Part shown: positions 36,960 to 46,954 of the stretch, in pieces
How the letters are laid out: each line of letters starts with the position of its first letter
Numbering within the stretch: position 1 is the first letter of the stretch
Source of the DNA: Candidatus Poribacteria bacterium
GTDB taxonomy: Bacteria > Poribacteria > WGA-4E > WGA-3G
Reading direction: 5' to 3'
Assembly (NCBI GenBank): GCA_022828145.1
Contig: JAJEJA010000019.1
Coordinates: forward strand, 62,001-126,000
DNA: 64,000 nucleotides
Position numbers and translations under genes: made by a program
Notes under the pieces: model-generated
The model's database searches: none
What the model saw: the letters and a program-made list of their open reading frames with translations, nothing else
What the model was told of the DNA's origin: nothing

Positions 36960-37417
36960 TCTCCGAAGTTGACAAAAGAAATCATTGATCACAACTATCA
37001 TAGCAACATCAGAATGATAGTGCAATAAAAACATTTTTGAACACACCTTTCCCTTTCAGTGAGGGTTCTACACACAACCCGTTCATCCAGCAGGCTTTAT
37101 ATTCTTCGTCAATAGGAACTTAGGGAATATCCAAGAAGGCACCAGTAGCAAGAGCAATCAACAGAAGGAAGGAACACACAGACAGGAAATAGAATACAGT
37201 GACGGTTATGCTTGTTTTCTAACACTACTCATGGTATTATAGTAATTCTGAAATATGTTGATTTTAGCTTTGTCGTTTATACTTGTTTGGGAAACTCAAA
37301 CTATAGACAACTGATAAATTGCCCTGTAACGAGATAAGTCAAAAGCCTTAGGGTTGTGTCTTGTAAGCTGCAGCTCTTTTGTCTTTGCTTCTAATTTCAA
37401 AATAAATAAGGTTGTTT
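36960..37417. other. Gene-free stretch between the decayed copy and the nuclease gene
   Basis: The first ~75 bases are the duplicated promoter region of the oxidoreductase. The rest shows no supported gene; on the minus strand around 37100-37230 a signal-peptide-like run with stops (VFYFLSVCSFLLLIALATGA) may be a remnant. No clear promoter for the nuclease gene was found. Confidence 0.4.
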
Positions 37418-38212
37418 ATGCCTACACTACCAGAACTACTTTCAGAAAGCAAATTAGATATTCAGGAAATTTCAAAATATTTCAATGACTTACTCTCTAA
37501 TGCAATCCAGAGAGTTAACACACACTTTAGCCCTCAGCGCTTATCCAAGCGCACCCGTCATGTAGAACCTTTGCCAATAGATAAACGCCAATTATCTAGT
37601 TATCGAACTCGTATCGGGACAATGCTTGAGTACGCTCTCAGCACTGAAATGAATGCTATCGTCAAAGAGAAATACAAAGGCAATTATTTATTAACCTTCG
37701 CTACTGCACATGAATATCCTGACTTCTATTTTCGTGATCACACACTAACTTTACTGCTTAGAATTGAGATGAAAGCTGTTGATGCTGAATCAGATGAGCA
37801 AGCTGCACGCTTCAGTACACCAACGCTATCTATTGATGCTAACAAAGATATGCTTCTATTAATCGGTTGGGAATGGAGGGACTTAGAACAAAGTGGAGAA
37901 ATTATTGGAGAATTCCCTTACATCTTTGCTGGTGTAATTTTGCCAGCAGGTGAAATAGCTAAAGAGCGCGATGTACGATTAGAAATAACAAAAGGAAAAA
38001 TTGAAGGCGCAAAAGTTCTAGTCTACAGCGAGAAGAAAAAGGAATTTGTACCTGACCCAGGCAACTATGGAAAACTTTGGCGTATTATTCATCAAAGCAG
38101 ACTAAATGCCGAAGATCTGAGTGATACAATACGCCGGTTCAAGAACTTCCTTGAAGAAGTTGATAAACATTCACCTAGAAATCGTTTAGGGGATAAAAAT
38201 GATAGAAATTAG
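37418..38212 (+). CDS. Putative PD-(D/E)XK restriction endonuclease
   Basis: A 264-residue protein without signal peptide. In the middle, HEYPDFYFRDHTLTLLLRIE followed by MKA gives PD...ExK, the catalytic signature of PD-(D/E)XK nucleases; a hydrophobic strand (DANKDMLLLIGWEW) follows. The assignment is supported by its convergent position, 20 bases from the stop of an adenine methylase-specificity gene (38233-40572). I infer that it is the nuclease of that system. ATG 37418 is preferred, with AAGG 6 bases upstream; TTG 37412 is an alternative. The family could not be named. Confidence 0.65.
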   Translation: MPTLPELLSESKLDIQEISKYFNDLLSNAIQRVNTHFSPQRLSKRTRHVEPLPIDKRQLSSYRTRIGTMLEYALSTEMNAIVKEKYKGNYLLTFATAHEYPDFYFRDHTLTLLLRIEMKAVDAESDEQAARFSTPTLSIDANKDMLLLIGWEWRDLEQSGEIIGEFPYIFAGVILPAGEIAKERDVRLEITKGKIEGAKVLVYSEKKKEFVPDPGNYGKLWRIIHQSRLNAEDLSDTIRRFKNFLEEVDKHSPRNRLGDKNDRN

Positions 38213-38232
38213 ACACGAACTCTCCAAGCATT

Positions 38233-40572
38233 CTACTTGGTTTTCTCTGGTATAGGGCAAAGTCTGTCACTTGCATGATTATACGCGGCTTCTAAAGCTT
38301 CCTTTCCTTCTTGTAATGCAATTTCGCTTCGAGTTCGACACTCAAGGTGATGTGTCCAAGCCATTTTGTAAGCGGCAACAATTTCACGCTGTACAGAAAG
38401 CGGAGGTAATGGAATTTTTAATCCAAGTACCGCTGATTGGTTAACTCTCGGGCGGCCGCTGCCTGTAATTTGATAAACCAATTGTCCGAAGACTATATCA
38501 CTACGAAGTATGAATGATAGATATTCTCTATCAACTTCGTATTTCTGTAAGAGTTTTCTCTTAGATGCTATATCTTCTAATAGAGGGTCACCGAAAGCAT
38601 CTTTTAATGTTCGAAAAACAAGACACTCTGACGAGACATAGCCGTCATCTTCATCGTCTCGAACTAAAACGCATTTGCGAAGTTCTGGCCGTAATTTTGA
38701 AAAAAGTATGTCTCTAGGTTGAAAACGGCGAACCCCGCTTTTCAGTTGGCGACCAAGAACATTGGATACACTATATTCGCCCGTTCCTGCACTAATATTT
38801 GCTAATCCTATATATTGCCACATCTCATCAGGATCTTGCGTTGCCGGTACCATCATTCTATTACGTACAACAACTAGTTCGGCTAGTTTTGGGATTGGAT
38901 AAATTGAACGATTTAATGTGCTTTCAGCGGTTGTACGAGATGGATGGTGAAATTGGACGTCAAGTCGTATCCCAACGTCCCCTATGCATCTTTCAACAGG
39001 ACATACAAATATTTTGGGTGATAAGTGTCTTATCTCTTGAGCATCACTTATAGTGTAGGTTTGCCAAGCTTGGACTACATCCGGCAAGTCACTCAAGAGT
39101 TCGCGAGGATTGTCTTTATCTCGTCGTTCAATATAAAGTGGATCTCCGTTTGGCTTTCGTCCTATTTGTTCCACATCTGCCATAAAAATGTGGGATTGTG
39201 CTTCCTGATAATCTTCTTTTTTACGTAAGAAGAGTATTGATGTTTTTGAACTTGAATACGGCATGAACGTGACATCAGGCAAACTAATCACTGCTTCTAC
39301 AATACAATGTTGAAAAATAAATCTTCGCACATCTTCATTTGAAGCACCATTTAACACACTATCTTCAATAATAATACCTAAACGGCCACTTGGTTTCAGC
39401 CAACGTATGCACCTTTCAATGAAAAGAATACCTCTACGGCGAGAAGATCTCCCACTCCCCAATTGATATCTTGAGATATCTGCTTTATCTGACAAATCAC
39501 TACCAAATGGTGGATTTGTCAAAATTATATCTAACCCATCTGGTTTAAAGAGATGGTTCAGGTTGTCTGAAAAACCAAGAGAGCCGTTGCCATCTAAGTG
39601 ATGAATGTTCCCATGTCCATCACCGTGCATAATAAGATTCATCTGTGCAACCCAGGCCATTCGTCTGTCAACCTCTAAGCCGATAATATGGTTTGATAGA
39701 TATTGAGAAATTTGATCTACGGAAAATTCTTCCTCTCCTTTTGAGAACAAGAGGCTGCCAACGTGCTTAGAAGCTTCTATTAAAAAACCACCACTGCCAC
39801 AAGCGGGGTCACACAAAGTTTGGCCCAATTGAGGGTTGATGAATCGTACCATAAACTCCACGACTTGCCGTGGAGTAAAAAACTGTTGATTATCTGACTT
39901 TTCAAATGTATTTCGAACTAACTCTTCATATACTGTCCCTTTTATATCTATAGGGATATTAGTCAGACTAACCGAATGGAGAAGTTCAACGATTCGGACA
40001 ACTGCTTGCTTATCCACACTTAGTTTACGTTGAGAATCCGTAAAAACATTAGGTAAAAGACTTACAGCTTTTTCATAAAGCCTTTCTATTCTTTGATAAG
40101 TTGTATTTAGAGACGCATCAGATGAACAATAAAACTGACTCGTGTAGTTATCCTTGACTTTATTTTGTCGTTCATCATAGAGTTTGCAGTACAGAATCTT
40201 TGATATTTCTTCAAAACGTTCAAGCAAACCACCCCCCATTGAATCGCGAAAAGCCCTGCTCATTTTCCGAACTAACAATCTAAGCGATCTAATGTCTTGA
40301 TCTGATTCTGACTGAAAGAATAAATCTGGGAATAATAAGGTCTGGGTATCAGTCTGATTAGTAAGAATATCTGATTTATATACCTCATCATTATTACTTT
40401 TATCGCGCAATATTCTCGTTACATCTTCAATTGTGTACAATCTATAACCGTTTATAGGATGGCGATGAGCTACAAGTTTTTTCGATTTATCCCAATTACG
40501 AAGTGTTGTCGGGGTTACACCTAATAATTCAGCAGCATCCTTAATTGAAAGATACTCAGATTTAGTATCCAT
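38233..40572 (-). CDS. MerR-type HTH - adenine DNA methylase - specificity domain fusion
   Basis: 779 residues with three parts. (1) Residues ~5-55: a MerR/excisionase-type winged helix (YLSIKDAAELLGVTPTTLRN, then NGYRLYTIEDVTRIL). (2) Residues ~85-500: a type I HsdM-like N6-adenine methylase with motif I CDPACGSGGFLIEA and catalytic LTNPPFGSD. (3) Residues ~530-760: a single HsdS-like target-recognition half with conserved tail TGSGRPRVNQSAVLGLKIP and LPPLSVQREIVAAY plus coiled coil. It would methylate adenine in a site defined by its own C-terminal domain. An N-terminal DNA-binding domain on a methylase is known to allow autoregulation in some systems. A perfect dyad overlapping its promoter (40588-40621) is a likely operator. 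The convergent neighbour 37418-38212 is the candidate nuclease. Confidence 0.92.
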   Translation of the reverse strand: MDTKSEYLSIKDAAELLGVTPTTLRNWDKSKKLVAHRHPINGYRLYTIEDVTRILRDKSNNDEVYKSDILTNQTDTQTLLFPDLFFQSESDQDIRSLRLLVRKMSRAFRDSMGGGLLERFEEISKILYCKLYDERQNKVKDNYTSQFYCSSDASLNTTYQRIERLYEKAVSLLPNVFTDSQRKLSVDKQAVVRIVELLHSVSLTNIPIDIKGTVYEELVRNTFEKSDNQQFFTPRQVVEFMVRFINPQLGQTLCDPACGSGGFLIEASKHVGSLLFSKGEEEFSVDQISQYLSNHIIGLEVDRRMAWVAQMNLIMHGDGHGNIHHLDGNGSLGFSDNLNHLFKPDGLDIILTNPPFGSDLSDKADISRYQLGSGRSSRRRGILFIERCIRWLKPSGRLGIIIEDSVLNGASNEDVRRFIFQHCIVEAVISLPDVTFMPYSSSKTSILFLRKKEDYQEAQSHIFMADVEQIGRKPNGDPLYIERRDKDNPRELLSDLPDVVQAWQTYTISDAQEIRHLSPKIFVCPVERCIGDVGIRLDVQFHHPSRTTAESTLNRSIYPIPKLAELVVVRNRMMVPATQDPDEMWQYIGLANISAGTGEYSVSNVLGRQLKSGVRRFQPRDILFSKLRPELRKCVLVRDDEDDGYVSSECLVFRTLKDAFGDPLLEDIASKRKLLQKYEVDREYLSFILRSDIVFGQLVYQITGSGRPRVNQSAVLGLKIPLPPLSVQREIVAAYKMAWTHHLECRTRSEIALQEGKEALEAAYNHASDRLCPIPEKTK

Positions 40573-40587
40573 TACAGAACTTCCTTT

Positions 40588-40647
40588 AATGTTTTATAAT
40601 GATTGATCACTATAAAACATTATAACTTATAATCTCTTTAATTGCAA
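40588..40647 (-). promoter_or_regulatory. Promoter with overlapping 11-bp dyad operator upstream of the HTH-methylase
   Basis: On the minus strand TTGCAA (40642-40647) and TATAAT (40619-40624) are spaced by 17 bases. A perfect inverted repeat AATGTTTTATA / TATAAAACATT (40588-40598 and 40611-40621, 12-base spacer) begins inside the -10 and ends ~16 bases before the start codon. Occupancy would block transcription. The HTH-methylase itself is the obvious candidate binder. Confidence 0.7.
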
Positions 40648-40759
40648 CTTAAAAAATGTTTCAGATTCTGTAGAGTCTTCGTACAGAGATTCGTGTAAAT
40701 TTGAGTTCGTTCCTCAGCATGCATATTGAGAATAGCATGTATATTGAAACTTTGAGTTA

Positions 40760-41005
40760 ATGATATATTTTTGTTCAATCGGGTTGTAGTCAGGTGAATA
40801 TGGAGGTAAAAACAAAAGTTCTGCTCCCGTTTTTTCAAGGTCTATAACTCTCAGCACGAAAACCGCATTCATCTATATAAACAGCAGACTTACCCTCGGT
40901 TTCTTGGCATGTGAGTTCTTTACAATAGGTTGCTCGTTTCTCATCACAGATGCCTCGTCTCCAGAAATAATAGATGTCTCGTGTCAAGAAACAAGAGCAG
41001 CAGGA
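40760..41005 (-). pseudogene. IS630-family transposase remnant
   Basis: On the minus strand two out-of-frame pieces are recognisable: KRATYCKELTCQE...AVYIDECGFRAES and, after a deletion, VIDLEKTGAELLFLPPYSPD followed by YNPIEQKY. These are the middle and C-terminal catalytic (D...DxxPxE-type) segments of IS630-like DDE transposases. Internal deletion and frameshift make it inactive. Confidence 0.8.
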
Positions 41006-41013
41006 TACTTTAG

Positions 41014-41033
41014 CGACAAAAACTTACACACCC
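41014..41033. repeat. Solo terminal repeat of the MITE family
   Basis: CGACAAAAACTTACACACCC matches the right terminus of the element at 62139-62469; no partner end is visible. Confidence 0.55.
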
Positions 41034-41042
41034 ATGCTATCC

Positions 41043-44000
41043 TTAGAACCCCATCATCGCCCGAACATAAGTTGTGATGCCTGTCGTATTTTGGAACAAA
41101 TGTGTGGTTCTACGGTACCCCGCAATAATAACTATATTGAATCCTACCCATTCACCTCTGTTAATTGCTTGAATCTCAAAAATACGCGTTCTAAGGTCAG
41201 CACGGTACTGATTTGGAACGCTAACAGAAGGTGAAAAAGATTGTATGTATTTCTTGAAATTATTATCTCTGTTCGTAAATTTCCTATATTGGAATCCCCC
41301 CAGTATATTTAATCTTTGTGTAAACTGATAATCCAAACGGACACCGATTATATCCTCTCGACTTCGTCTATTAAATCGCAAATATTCAACAGGTTGATCG
41401 TCAGTTGGAAGATACAACTTAGGGATGAGTATTTCTTTGATTTCCTCGTCAGTTCTGTCAAAAGCACGGTCCCATACATACTTGACCATCGGTGTTAACG
41501 TTATATCATAATTCAATCTGTTGATAAACGGGAATTCCCCGATCGGAATTGCGTATCTCGCCTTCAGAATGATAAGCTGATTACGACTGATCTTTTCAAC
41601 ATACCGTCGTTTTTTCCAATTGCTATCATCATAGATCAAACCTATATCAGTTGGGTCAAGTGCGTTAAGACCGTGGTCAGGGTAGAACGGATATACTCGC
41701 CTACTTCCAGCTACCCGAACCTGCTCAATTGGCACCATAAAGTCAACGCGTTGATCAGATTGAAAATCCTCCGATATAGGCTCGTATTGCACATCGGTGA
41801 AGAGTGCATTTATCGCATCCTGTTCAAACTGTTTTTGCAGGACAAGGAGTGATTTTGCTTCAAGTGTCAAGTTCGGCACTGCAGTATAGATGCATTGGAG
41901 TGTTGTTGTATTCAAACGTGCATTGTAAAAATCGAGATCATCATTTATGGGGATTGGCTGCAATTCGCCAACAGGTAAGGCTATTGTGTAATCAGGAATA
42001 TCATCTTGAACACGGACAAATCTATTTTGGATGTGGAAGCTGCCAAAATCGGGGATGTCGCGTTGATATGTGAGATGTATGTATTTTGAGTTGTTTCCTC
42101 TACGGCTTGAAATTTCACTCTCGTTTAGCCAACCCACTTGGACAGCAAGGTTATCAAGCAGATCGTACTTTACTTTGATATGATACCCTTGACGATCAAT
42201 CCCGTATTCGTATTGGGGTTCATAATCATCCTCAACTGTATCAACAACACCGTTATTATTGAGATCAATAATTCCTGTGAACACTGGCGGATCAGCATCG
42301 AAAATGAGAAAATCCTCTTGATAGTCAAATATACCGTTGTGGTCTCTGTCATCAGCACTTGGAAATACACCATCATAGTCGGAGTCATCGGGAAATCCAT
42401 CATCATCATCGTCATCCTCAATGAGTGTATAATTGACTGCATCCCAGGGCACTCGTTCATCCACAAGGGTTTCCATTTGGTCCGGTAATGCCGTGTAGAT
42501 TTGACCTCGGCCTGCGAATGCACCAAAATTCAGATAATTGGTTGTGTAGCCTGGATCAATATGATATAAAGTACCTTCTAAATGCAGTCTATCAAAACGG
42601 GATTCAAGTTGGACGAACCAGGCTGTTTCTCTACCGAGTTTTCCATTACCATCTTCATCTGTTCCATCACCACCTAAAAATGCCTCAAACCGTTCCCCTT
42701 CGGTTACCGAATAGGTTGGTATGCCATTAGCATCTACGGGAAGACCACTACTTTCATTTATAGTGACACCTGTTGGTACCTGTCCATCAAGAGATCGTAA
42801 AGTTGTTTTGGTTCGACTATATCCTACTTTATCCTCAGGAATGGTAGGATACTGTTTATATTTACCATTTACAGAGTAGTGCGTTTTGACGCGGACATTG
42901 CCGATAGTACCTTCAAGGTCTATCCCGTAGAGAGTTGCTGCACGGGCAGCACCATAACGGTATTGGACTTTTCGTGGTCTGCCTTCACCTGTCCATTGAC
43001 TTGGATTGTCTTTGAGTTTTTCTCTATTATGGATGTATTCTGGGGCTTGTCCATAATTGCCCGGTGCCTGAATTATGTCACGATACGGCATCTGAATATG
43101 TCCATCTTCAGTTTTAATCCACTCTTGTAGTTCAGAGTTTTGCTGTGCTCTATTTGCCTCACTCATGCCGACAACCGAGATATTGTAATCACCCGCAACA
43201 ACCATATCAAATACAACGGATTTAACGGTTCGTGGATCAATGTTGATCTTCTCATCAGAAAGAGTCAAGTCATATTTCATTTTATTGAAACCTGTGACAA
43301 TCTTCCACTTTTTGTCAATAGAATCACGAATTTCGGATGGACCACCAGCGTGATTTATCGGCACAAGTTGGTCTGCCTTAACGACAAACTGACTCGTCTT
43401 TTGGGGTAAGAGTTTGGGTTTAATACCCTTTTCTATAGCTTCAATCGTTAATTCTTCAAGTTCCTGAGTAACAATAGTAACCGTCATACTTTTGAAAGCA
43501 GCACCGACACCACCTTGGATATTCTTGCTATGTAAACTATCACTGTATGCCTCAAAATCAGTAAATGCGTTTGTATGATTATCCTCTGGTGAGTCATCAC
43601 GGAATACGACAGAGATGGTTTCTGGTGGTGTATTAGCGACAGTCCCCATCAGTGAATCTATGAGTCGCTCTGGATGTTCTTTATGCAAATTCAGATAAGT
43701 AAATCCGACGCGGAACATCTCCCCTAATAGTCCTTGTCCGCGAAAACCGACGAGTCTCGCGTTTTCTATGTTCCTGACACCTGAAAATGGGTTCAACCCA
43801 GTTCGTCTTCCTTGCTGCTGTCCAAGGTTTTGCGCCTGACCTTCTTCTAATTGAACAGGATTAGAAATGCTTGAGTGGATGAGTGTAAAGAGATGATGCT
43901 CTTGGGCAAAAGAAACATCACACCGAAGTCCATCAAACTCGGTTTTGTAGATTATATATCGGTTTGGAAACAGGGTATCAGGTCTTAAGCGCAGATGATC

Positions 44001-44378
44001 ACCAATAGCAAATTCAGTGTGTCTACCGAGATAGCTCTCCTCAACCAAGATGCTCCGGTCTAATTGTGATGTAAAACGTATACTGTCAAGCTGACCTGAC
44101 CAAGCAAGAACTAATTCACCATTCTGATTAAATTCCTTCTGTTTTGTGTATGTACTGATTTCACTACCTTCTACTACGCCTTTTCCAAAAAGGTCATAGT
44201 AGGTTTTCCCAGCTTCATCCAATTGGTATCTGTCAGCGAATTTCTCCTCACTCTCAATTATCGGTAAAAGAGGTTTATGCGGTCCAAGGGGCTGTACACC
44301 ACAACCATAGAATATATACATGGTAAGGATGCAAGTTATGACAAGCGTGGTATTAATTCCAAGTTCTAACTGCTTCAT
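41043..44378 (-). CDS. Large outer-membrane/surface protein, beta-barrel candidate with Asp-rich calcium-type segment
   Basis: About 1111 residues. ATG 44378 gives MKQLELGINTTLVITCILTM then YIFYGC, a lipoprotein-like signal with lipobox Cys; TTG 44405 is an alternative start without a spaced ribosome site. Residues ~655-720 contain repeated D-x-D-x-D-G loops (DDDDDDGFPDDSDYDGVF, DRDHNGIFDYQEDF, DLNNNGVVDTVED), as in calcium-binding EF-hand-like or thrombospondin type-3 repeats. The second half alternates polar and hydrophobic residues like barrel strands and ends ITTYVRAMMGF, with the terminal Phe typical of outer-membrane barrels. A transport or surface assembly role is inferred; the family is not named. 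It follows the WD40/FlgD-tail gene by ~40 bases, so they are probably cotranscribed. Confidence 0.75.
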   Translation of the reverse strand: MKQLELGINTTLVITCILTMYIFYGCGVQPLGPHKPLLPIIESEEKFADRYQLDEAGKTYYDLFGKGVVEGSEISTYTKQKEFNQNGELVLAWSGQLDSIRFTSQLDRSILVEESYLGRHTEFAIGDHLRLRPDTLFPNRYIIYKTEFDGLRCDVSFAQEHHLFTLIHSSISNPVQLEEGQAQNLGQQQGRRTGLNPFSGVRNIENARLVGFRGQGLLGEMFRVGFTYLNLHKEHPERLIDSLMGTVANTPPETISVVFRDDSPEDNHTNAFTDFEAYSDSLHSKNIQGGVGAAFKSMTVTIVTQELEELTIEAIEKGIKPKLLPQKTSQFVVKADQLVPINHAGGPSEIRDSIDKKWKIVTGFNKMKYDLTLSDEKINIDPRTVKSVVFDMVVAGDYNISVVGMSEANRAQQNSELQEWIKTEDGHIQMPYRDIIQAPGNYGQAPEYIHNREKLKDNPSQWTGEGRPRKVQYRYGAARAATLYGIDLEGTIGNVRVKTHYSVNGKYKQYPTIPEDKVGYSRTKTTLRSLDGQVPTGVTINESSGLPVDANGIPTYSVTEGERFEAFLGGDGTDEDGNGKLGRETAWFVQLESRFDRLHLEGTLYHIDPGYTTNYLNFGAFAGRGQIYTALPDQMETLVDERVPWDAVNYTLIEDDDDDDGFPDDSDYDGVFPSADDRDHNGIFDYQEDFLIFDADPPVFTGIIDLNNNGVVDTVEDDYEPQYEYGIDRQGYHIKVKYDLLDNLAVQVGWLNESEISSRRGNNSKYIHLTYQRDIPDFGSFHIQNRFVRVQDDIPDYTIALPVGELQPIPINDDLDFYNARLNTTTLQCIYTAVPNLTLEAKSLLVLQKQFEQDAINALFTDVQYEPISEDFQSDQRVDFMVPIEQVRVAGSRRVYPFYPDHGLNALDPTDIGLIYDDSNWKKRRYVEKISRNQLIILKARYAIPIGEFPFINRLNYDITLTPMVKYVWDRAFDRTDEEIKEILIPKLYLPTDDQPVEYLRFNRRSREDIIGVRLDYQFTQRLNILGGFQYRKFTNRDNNFKKYIQSFSPSVSVPNQYRADLRTRIFEIQAINRGEWVGFNIVIIAGYRRTTHLFQNTTGITTYVRAMMGF

Positions 44379-44418
44379 GTGTTGTAGTTTGCGTAATTCC
44401 CACAACCTATCAGAACCT

Positions 44419-46752
44419 TTATTTGCGTATTAGCATCTTGCGGGTTGCGGAGAAATCGCCAGCATTGATAGTGTAAAGGTATATACCGCTACTAACAGAT
44501 TCACCTTGATTATTGCGTCCATCCCAATGAATTGCTTTGTTTTGAGAGGTATAATTCCCCTCAGACATCATTCCTAATGACAAGGTTCTGACTAAATTAC
44601 CGGTAGATGTATAGATATGAATTGAAACATTACGCCGATCTGCAAGTTGGAATGGTATCCAAGTCTCTGGATTGAATGGATTTGGAAAGTTTTGTAGCAG
44701 CTGGTTTCGCTTTACTTCTCCGAGCGTAACAATCTTTTTGTCTTTCGGTTCTACTGCGTAAGGTAAAAGAGATATTAAACCTGTTGTATCCCAAATCATG
44801 TATTGACCTGTATTGCTATAATCGTGCGTCATCAGAACAGAGCCGTCCTGACTCAGAGACACAAATCTGGGAATAGACGTTGAATGTTTGATCCGTCTGT
44901 TTACCATCCAGTCCCAAACCTCAAAGTTTTCTCCATTATTACCAAAGAGATAGCGACTATCTGGACTAAATTGCAATGGTCCCTCTCCATCCAACGTTGT
45001 TAAGAGTTCAAGCTTTCTCGGCAAGAGTTTCCAGACTTTTATTTCTTTCTCTTTTGCCGCGAATACTGTTAAACCGTCTGCTGTCGTCGTGAATGCAGGA
45101 CTTCCCCAGAACCCTTTACCTGTCTCTGTGTATTGATATATGAATCTATCACCTGCGCGTTTCCATACCTTTATCAAAGATGTAGAGTCTTCGCCGTGTC
45201 GCATATATCCAGTGGCTATAAAATATTCATCATTGTCACTGAATCCAATAAAATGTATATGAGGTGATCCACTTGCAGATCTTTTATTAACTTCCTGAAT
45301 CTTCTCAGGATTTTCTGTATCTAAAATGACAACTTCACCTCGGATATCAATTGTAGCAATCCACCTTCCAGATGGACTGAAAACAATCTCTTCAGAATCC
45401 GTAATGTATTCTGGAAATTGAATATCTACCTTCCCAGTCTGAATATCCCTTAGTTCAACCCAGGGACTCTTACCAATAGCGATTTTTCGACTGTCTGGTG
45501 AAAATGCAAATCCTTCAAACTTATAATCTTCTGCGGAAATGAACTGTCGCAACTGCTGTGAATCAACGTCCCATATCTTTACAAAATGATCAGAAACAGA
45601 GGCGACAGTCTTTCCATCAGGACTCAACATTGTCCTATAAATGTACCAATCACCAACAAAATCAATCCACACATTTTTTTCTCTATTTTCTCCAATATTC
45701 CACAAGACAACACCGTCAAGAAAGTGCATGAGAAGTGTTTTATCATCAGGTGACAAGGCGATCTCTTTTAAAGTACGAAACTCAGTGTCTATAAATTGTA
45801 TCTGTTTTCCCGTTTGAACATCCCGCACGCGAACCCTATCATCCCAACCTTTCCATTGCGTAGTGCCGGATTTGCTCAGACTACTTGTCTTTGAAGCAAC
45901 ATACAGTCGTTGACTGTCCGGACTGAATGTTACCTTTAAGATTACCCCTATAGCACTTTTCTCCTTCCATAGAAGTTCATGTGTCGCTATATCCCATACA
46001 TAAACATCATCTGATCTATCAAAGGACGCGAGTCGTGTTCCATCAGGACTGATTGCCACACCCTCAACCCAGTTCCCTGTATGTCCTTCAAAATGCCCAA
46101 CCAATTCGCGTGTCTCCACATTCCACACTTCAATATCTGGTCGCCGTGATGCTACAACAAGAAACTTTCCATCAGGCGTAAACACTGATTTACTCTGAGT
46201 TGCCCCGCCACAAGTTCTACCATCTACGCGTATGTAACAATATTCCAACGGCCGACGATCGCCAACCATCTTTCCAAGTGACACACCTGTTTCCCAGTTC
46301 CACAAATATATCTCATTGTTATCATAACTGACCAGTATTGGTGTTACAGGACTAAATACCGTGTTAGCATCAATATCCGCTTCTGTCTCCCAATCAGACA
46401 GCTTCTCTTGCGTAATAGTGTTCCAAATTTCTACTTCAGTCTTCTTTGTTTTATTGGAATAGTTCAGAATGGCGAGATGTGTGGCGTTTTGACTAAACAC
46501 AACGTCGCTGTCCGCACTTAGATTTCCAAATCTATCTTTAACCTCACCTGTATTGGCATCAACAACCTGGATGTGGTTTGGGACAACGCGAAAAAACGTA
46601 TTACTGTCCAAAAAAGCATGCTGTATCGGTCGCTGTTGTCCGATGGTCACAATAGGTTCAATTGCTACAGCAATGTGCGGCAAGCATACAACGCAAATCA
46701 GTATAATATAGACTCGTAAGTTCTGTTTTAAGAAAAATGGAAGGGTTTTCAT
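44419..46752 (-). CDS. Secreted WD40 protein with C-terminal FlgD-like/type IX-type sorting tail
   Basis: 777 residues. A signal peptide (VYIILICVVCLPHIAVA) is followed by ~12 WD40 blades, e.g. FTPDGKFLVVASRRPDIEVW, ISPDGTRLASFDRSDDVYVW, LSPDGKTVASVSDHFVKIWD, FSPDSRKIAIGKSPWVELRD. The last ~85 residues are a FlgD-Ig-like domain: LLQNFPNPFNPETWIPFQL, VSIHIYTSTGNLVRTLSLG, AIHWDGRNNQGESVSSGIYL, ending ATRKMLIRK. This tail resembles the C-terminal signals of type IX secretion substrates and is common in Poribacteria-like proteins. Export to the cell surface is inferred. GGAGAG lies ~8 bases before the ATG. It is upstream of the surface-barrel gene in the same direction. Confidence 0.92.
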   Translation of the reverse strand: MKTLPFFLKQNLRVYIILICVVCLPHIAVAIEPIVTIGQQRPIQHAFLDSNTFFRVVPNHIQVVDANTGEVKDRFGNLSADSDVVFSQNATHLAILNYSNKTKKTEVEIWNTITQEKLSDWETEADIDANTVFSPVTPILVSYDNNEIYLWNWETGVSLGKMVGDRRPLEYCYIRVDGRTCGGATQSKSVFTPDGKFLVVASRRPDIEVWNVETRELVGHFEGHTGNWVEGVAISPDGTRLASFDRSDDVYVWDIATHELLWKEKSAIGVILKVTFSPDSQRLYVASKTSSLSKSGTTQWKGWDDRVRVRDVQTGKQIQFIDTEFRTLKEIALSPDDKTLLMHFLDGVVLWNIGENREKNVWIDFVGDWYIYRTMLSPDGKTVASVSDHFVKIWDVDSQQLRQFISAEDYKFEGFAFSPDSRKIAIGKSPWVELRDIQTGKVDIQFPEYITDSEEIVFSPSGRWIATIDIRGEVVILDTENPEKIQEVNKRSASGSPHIHFIGFSDNDEYFIATGYMRHGEDSTSLIKVWKRAGDRFIYQYTETGKGFWGSPAFTTTADGLTVFAAKEKEIKVWKLLPRKLELLTTLDGEGPLQFSPDSRYLFGNNGENFEVWDWMVNRRIKHSTSIPRFVSLSQDGSVLMTHDYSNTGQYMIWDTTGLISLLPYAVEPKDKKIVTLGEVKRNQLLQNFPNPFNPETWIPFQLADRRNVSIHIYTSTGNLVRTLSLGMMSEGNYTSQNKAIHWDGRNNQGESVSSGIYLYTINAGDFSATRKMLIRK

Positions 46753-46954
46753 GAGTGTCTCTCCGAGTTGTTTTTATTCTTAGTGGAAGCAAATTCCGTG
46801 CCAAGATAAATGGCATTGAGATACACAGAGATTCAATAACAGCAAGACAGAAAACTGAATAATCTGCACCAAAAAGTGCAAGCACTATTCGCGATTGCAC
46901 ACATAAGTGCATTTGCAGGAGGAACAGAAATCCTCTAAACAGTTTGGTTTCGCT

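Noticed and set aside
36430-36985. Short frames that look like intact oxidoreductase pieces
   Set aside because: They are fragments of one decayed copy with a deletion, a frameshift and a lost start codon.
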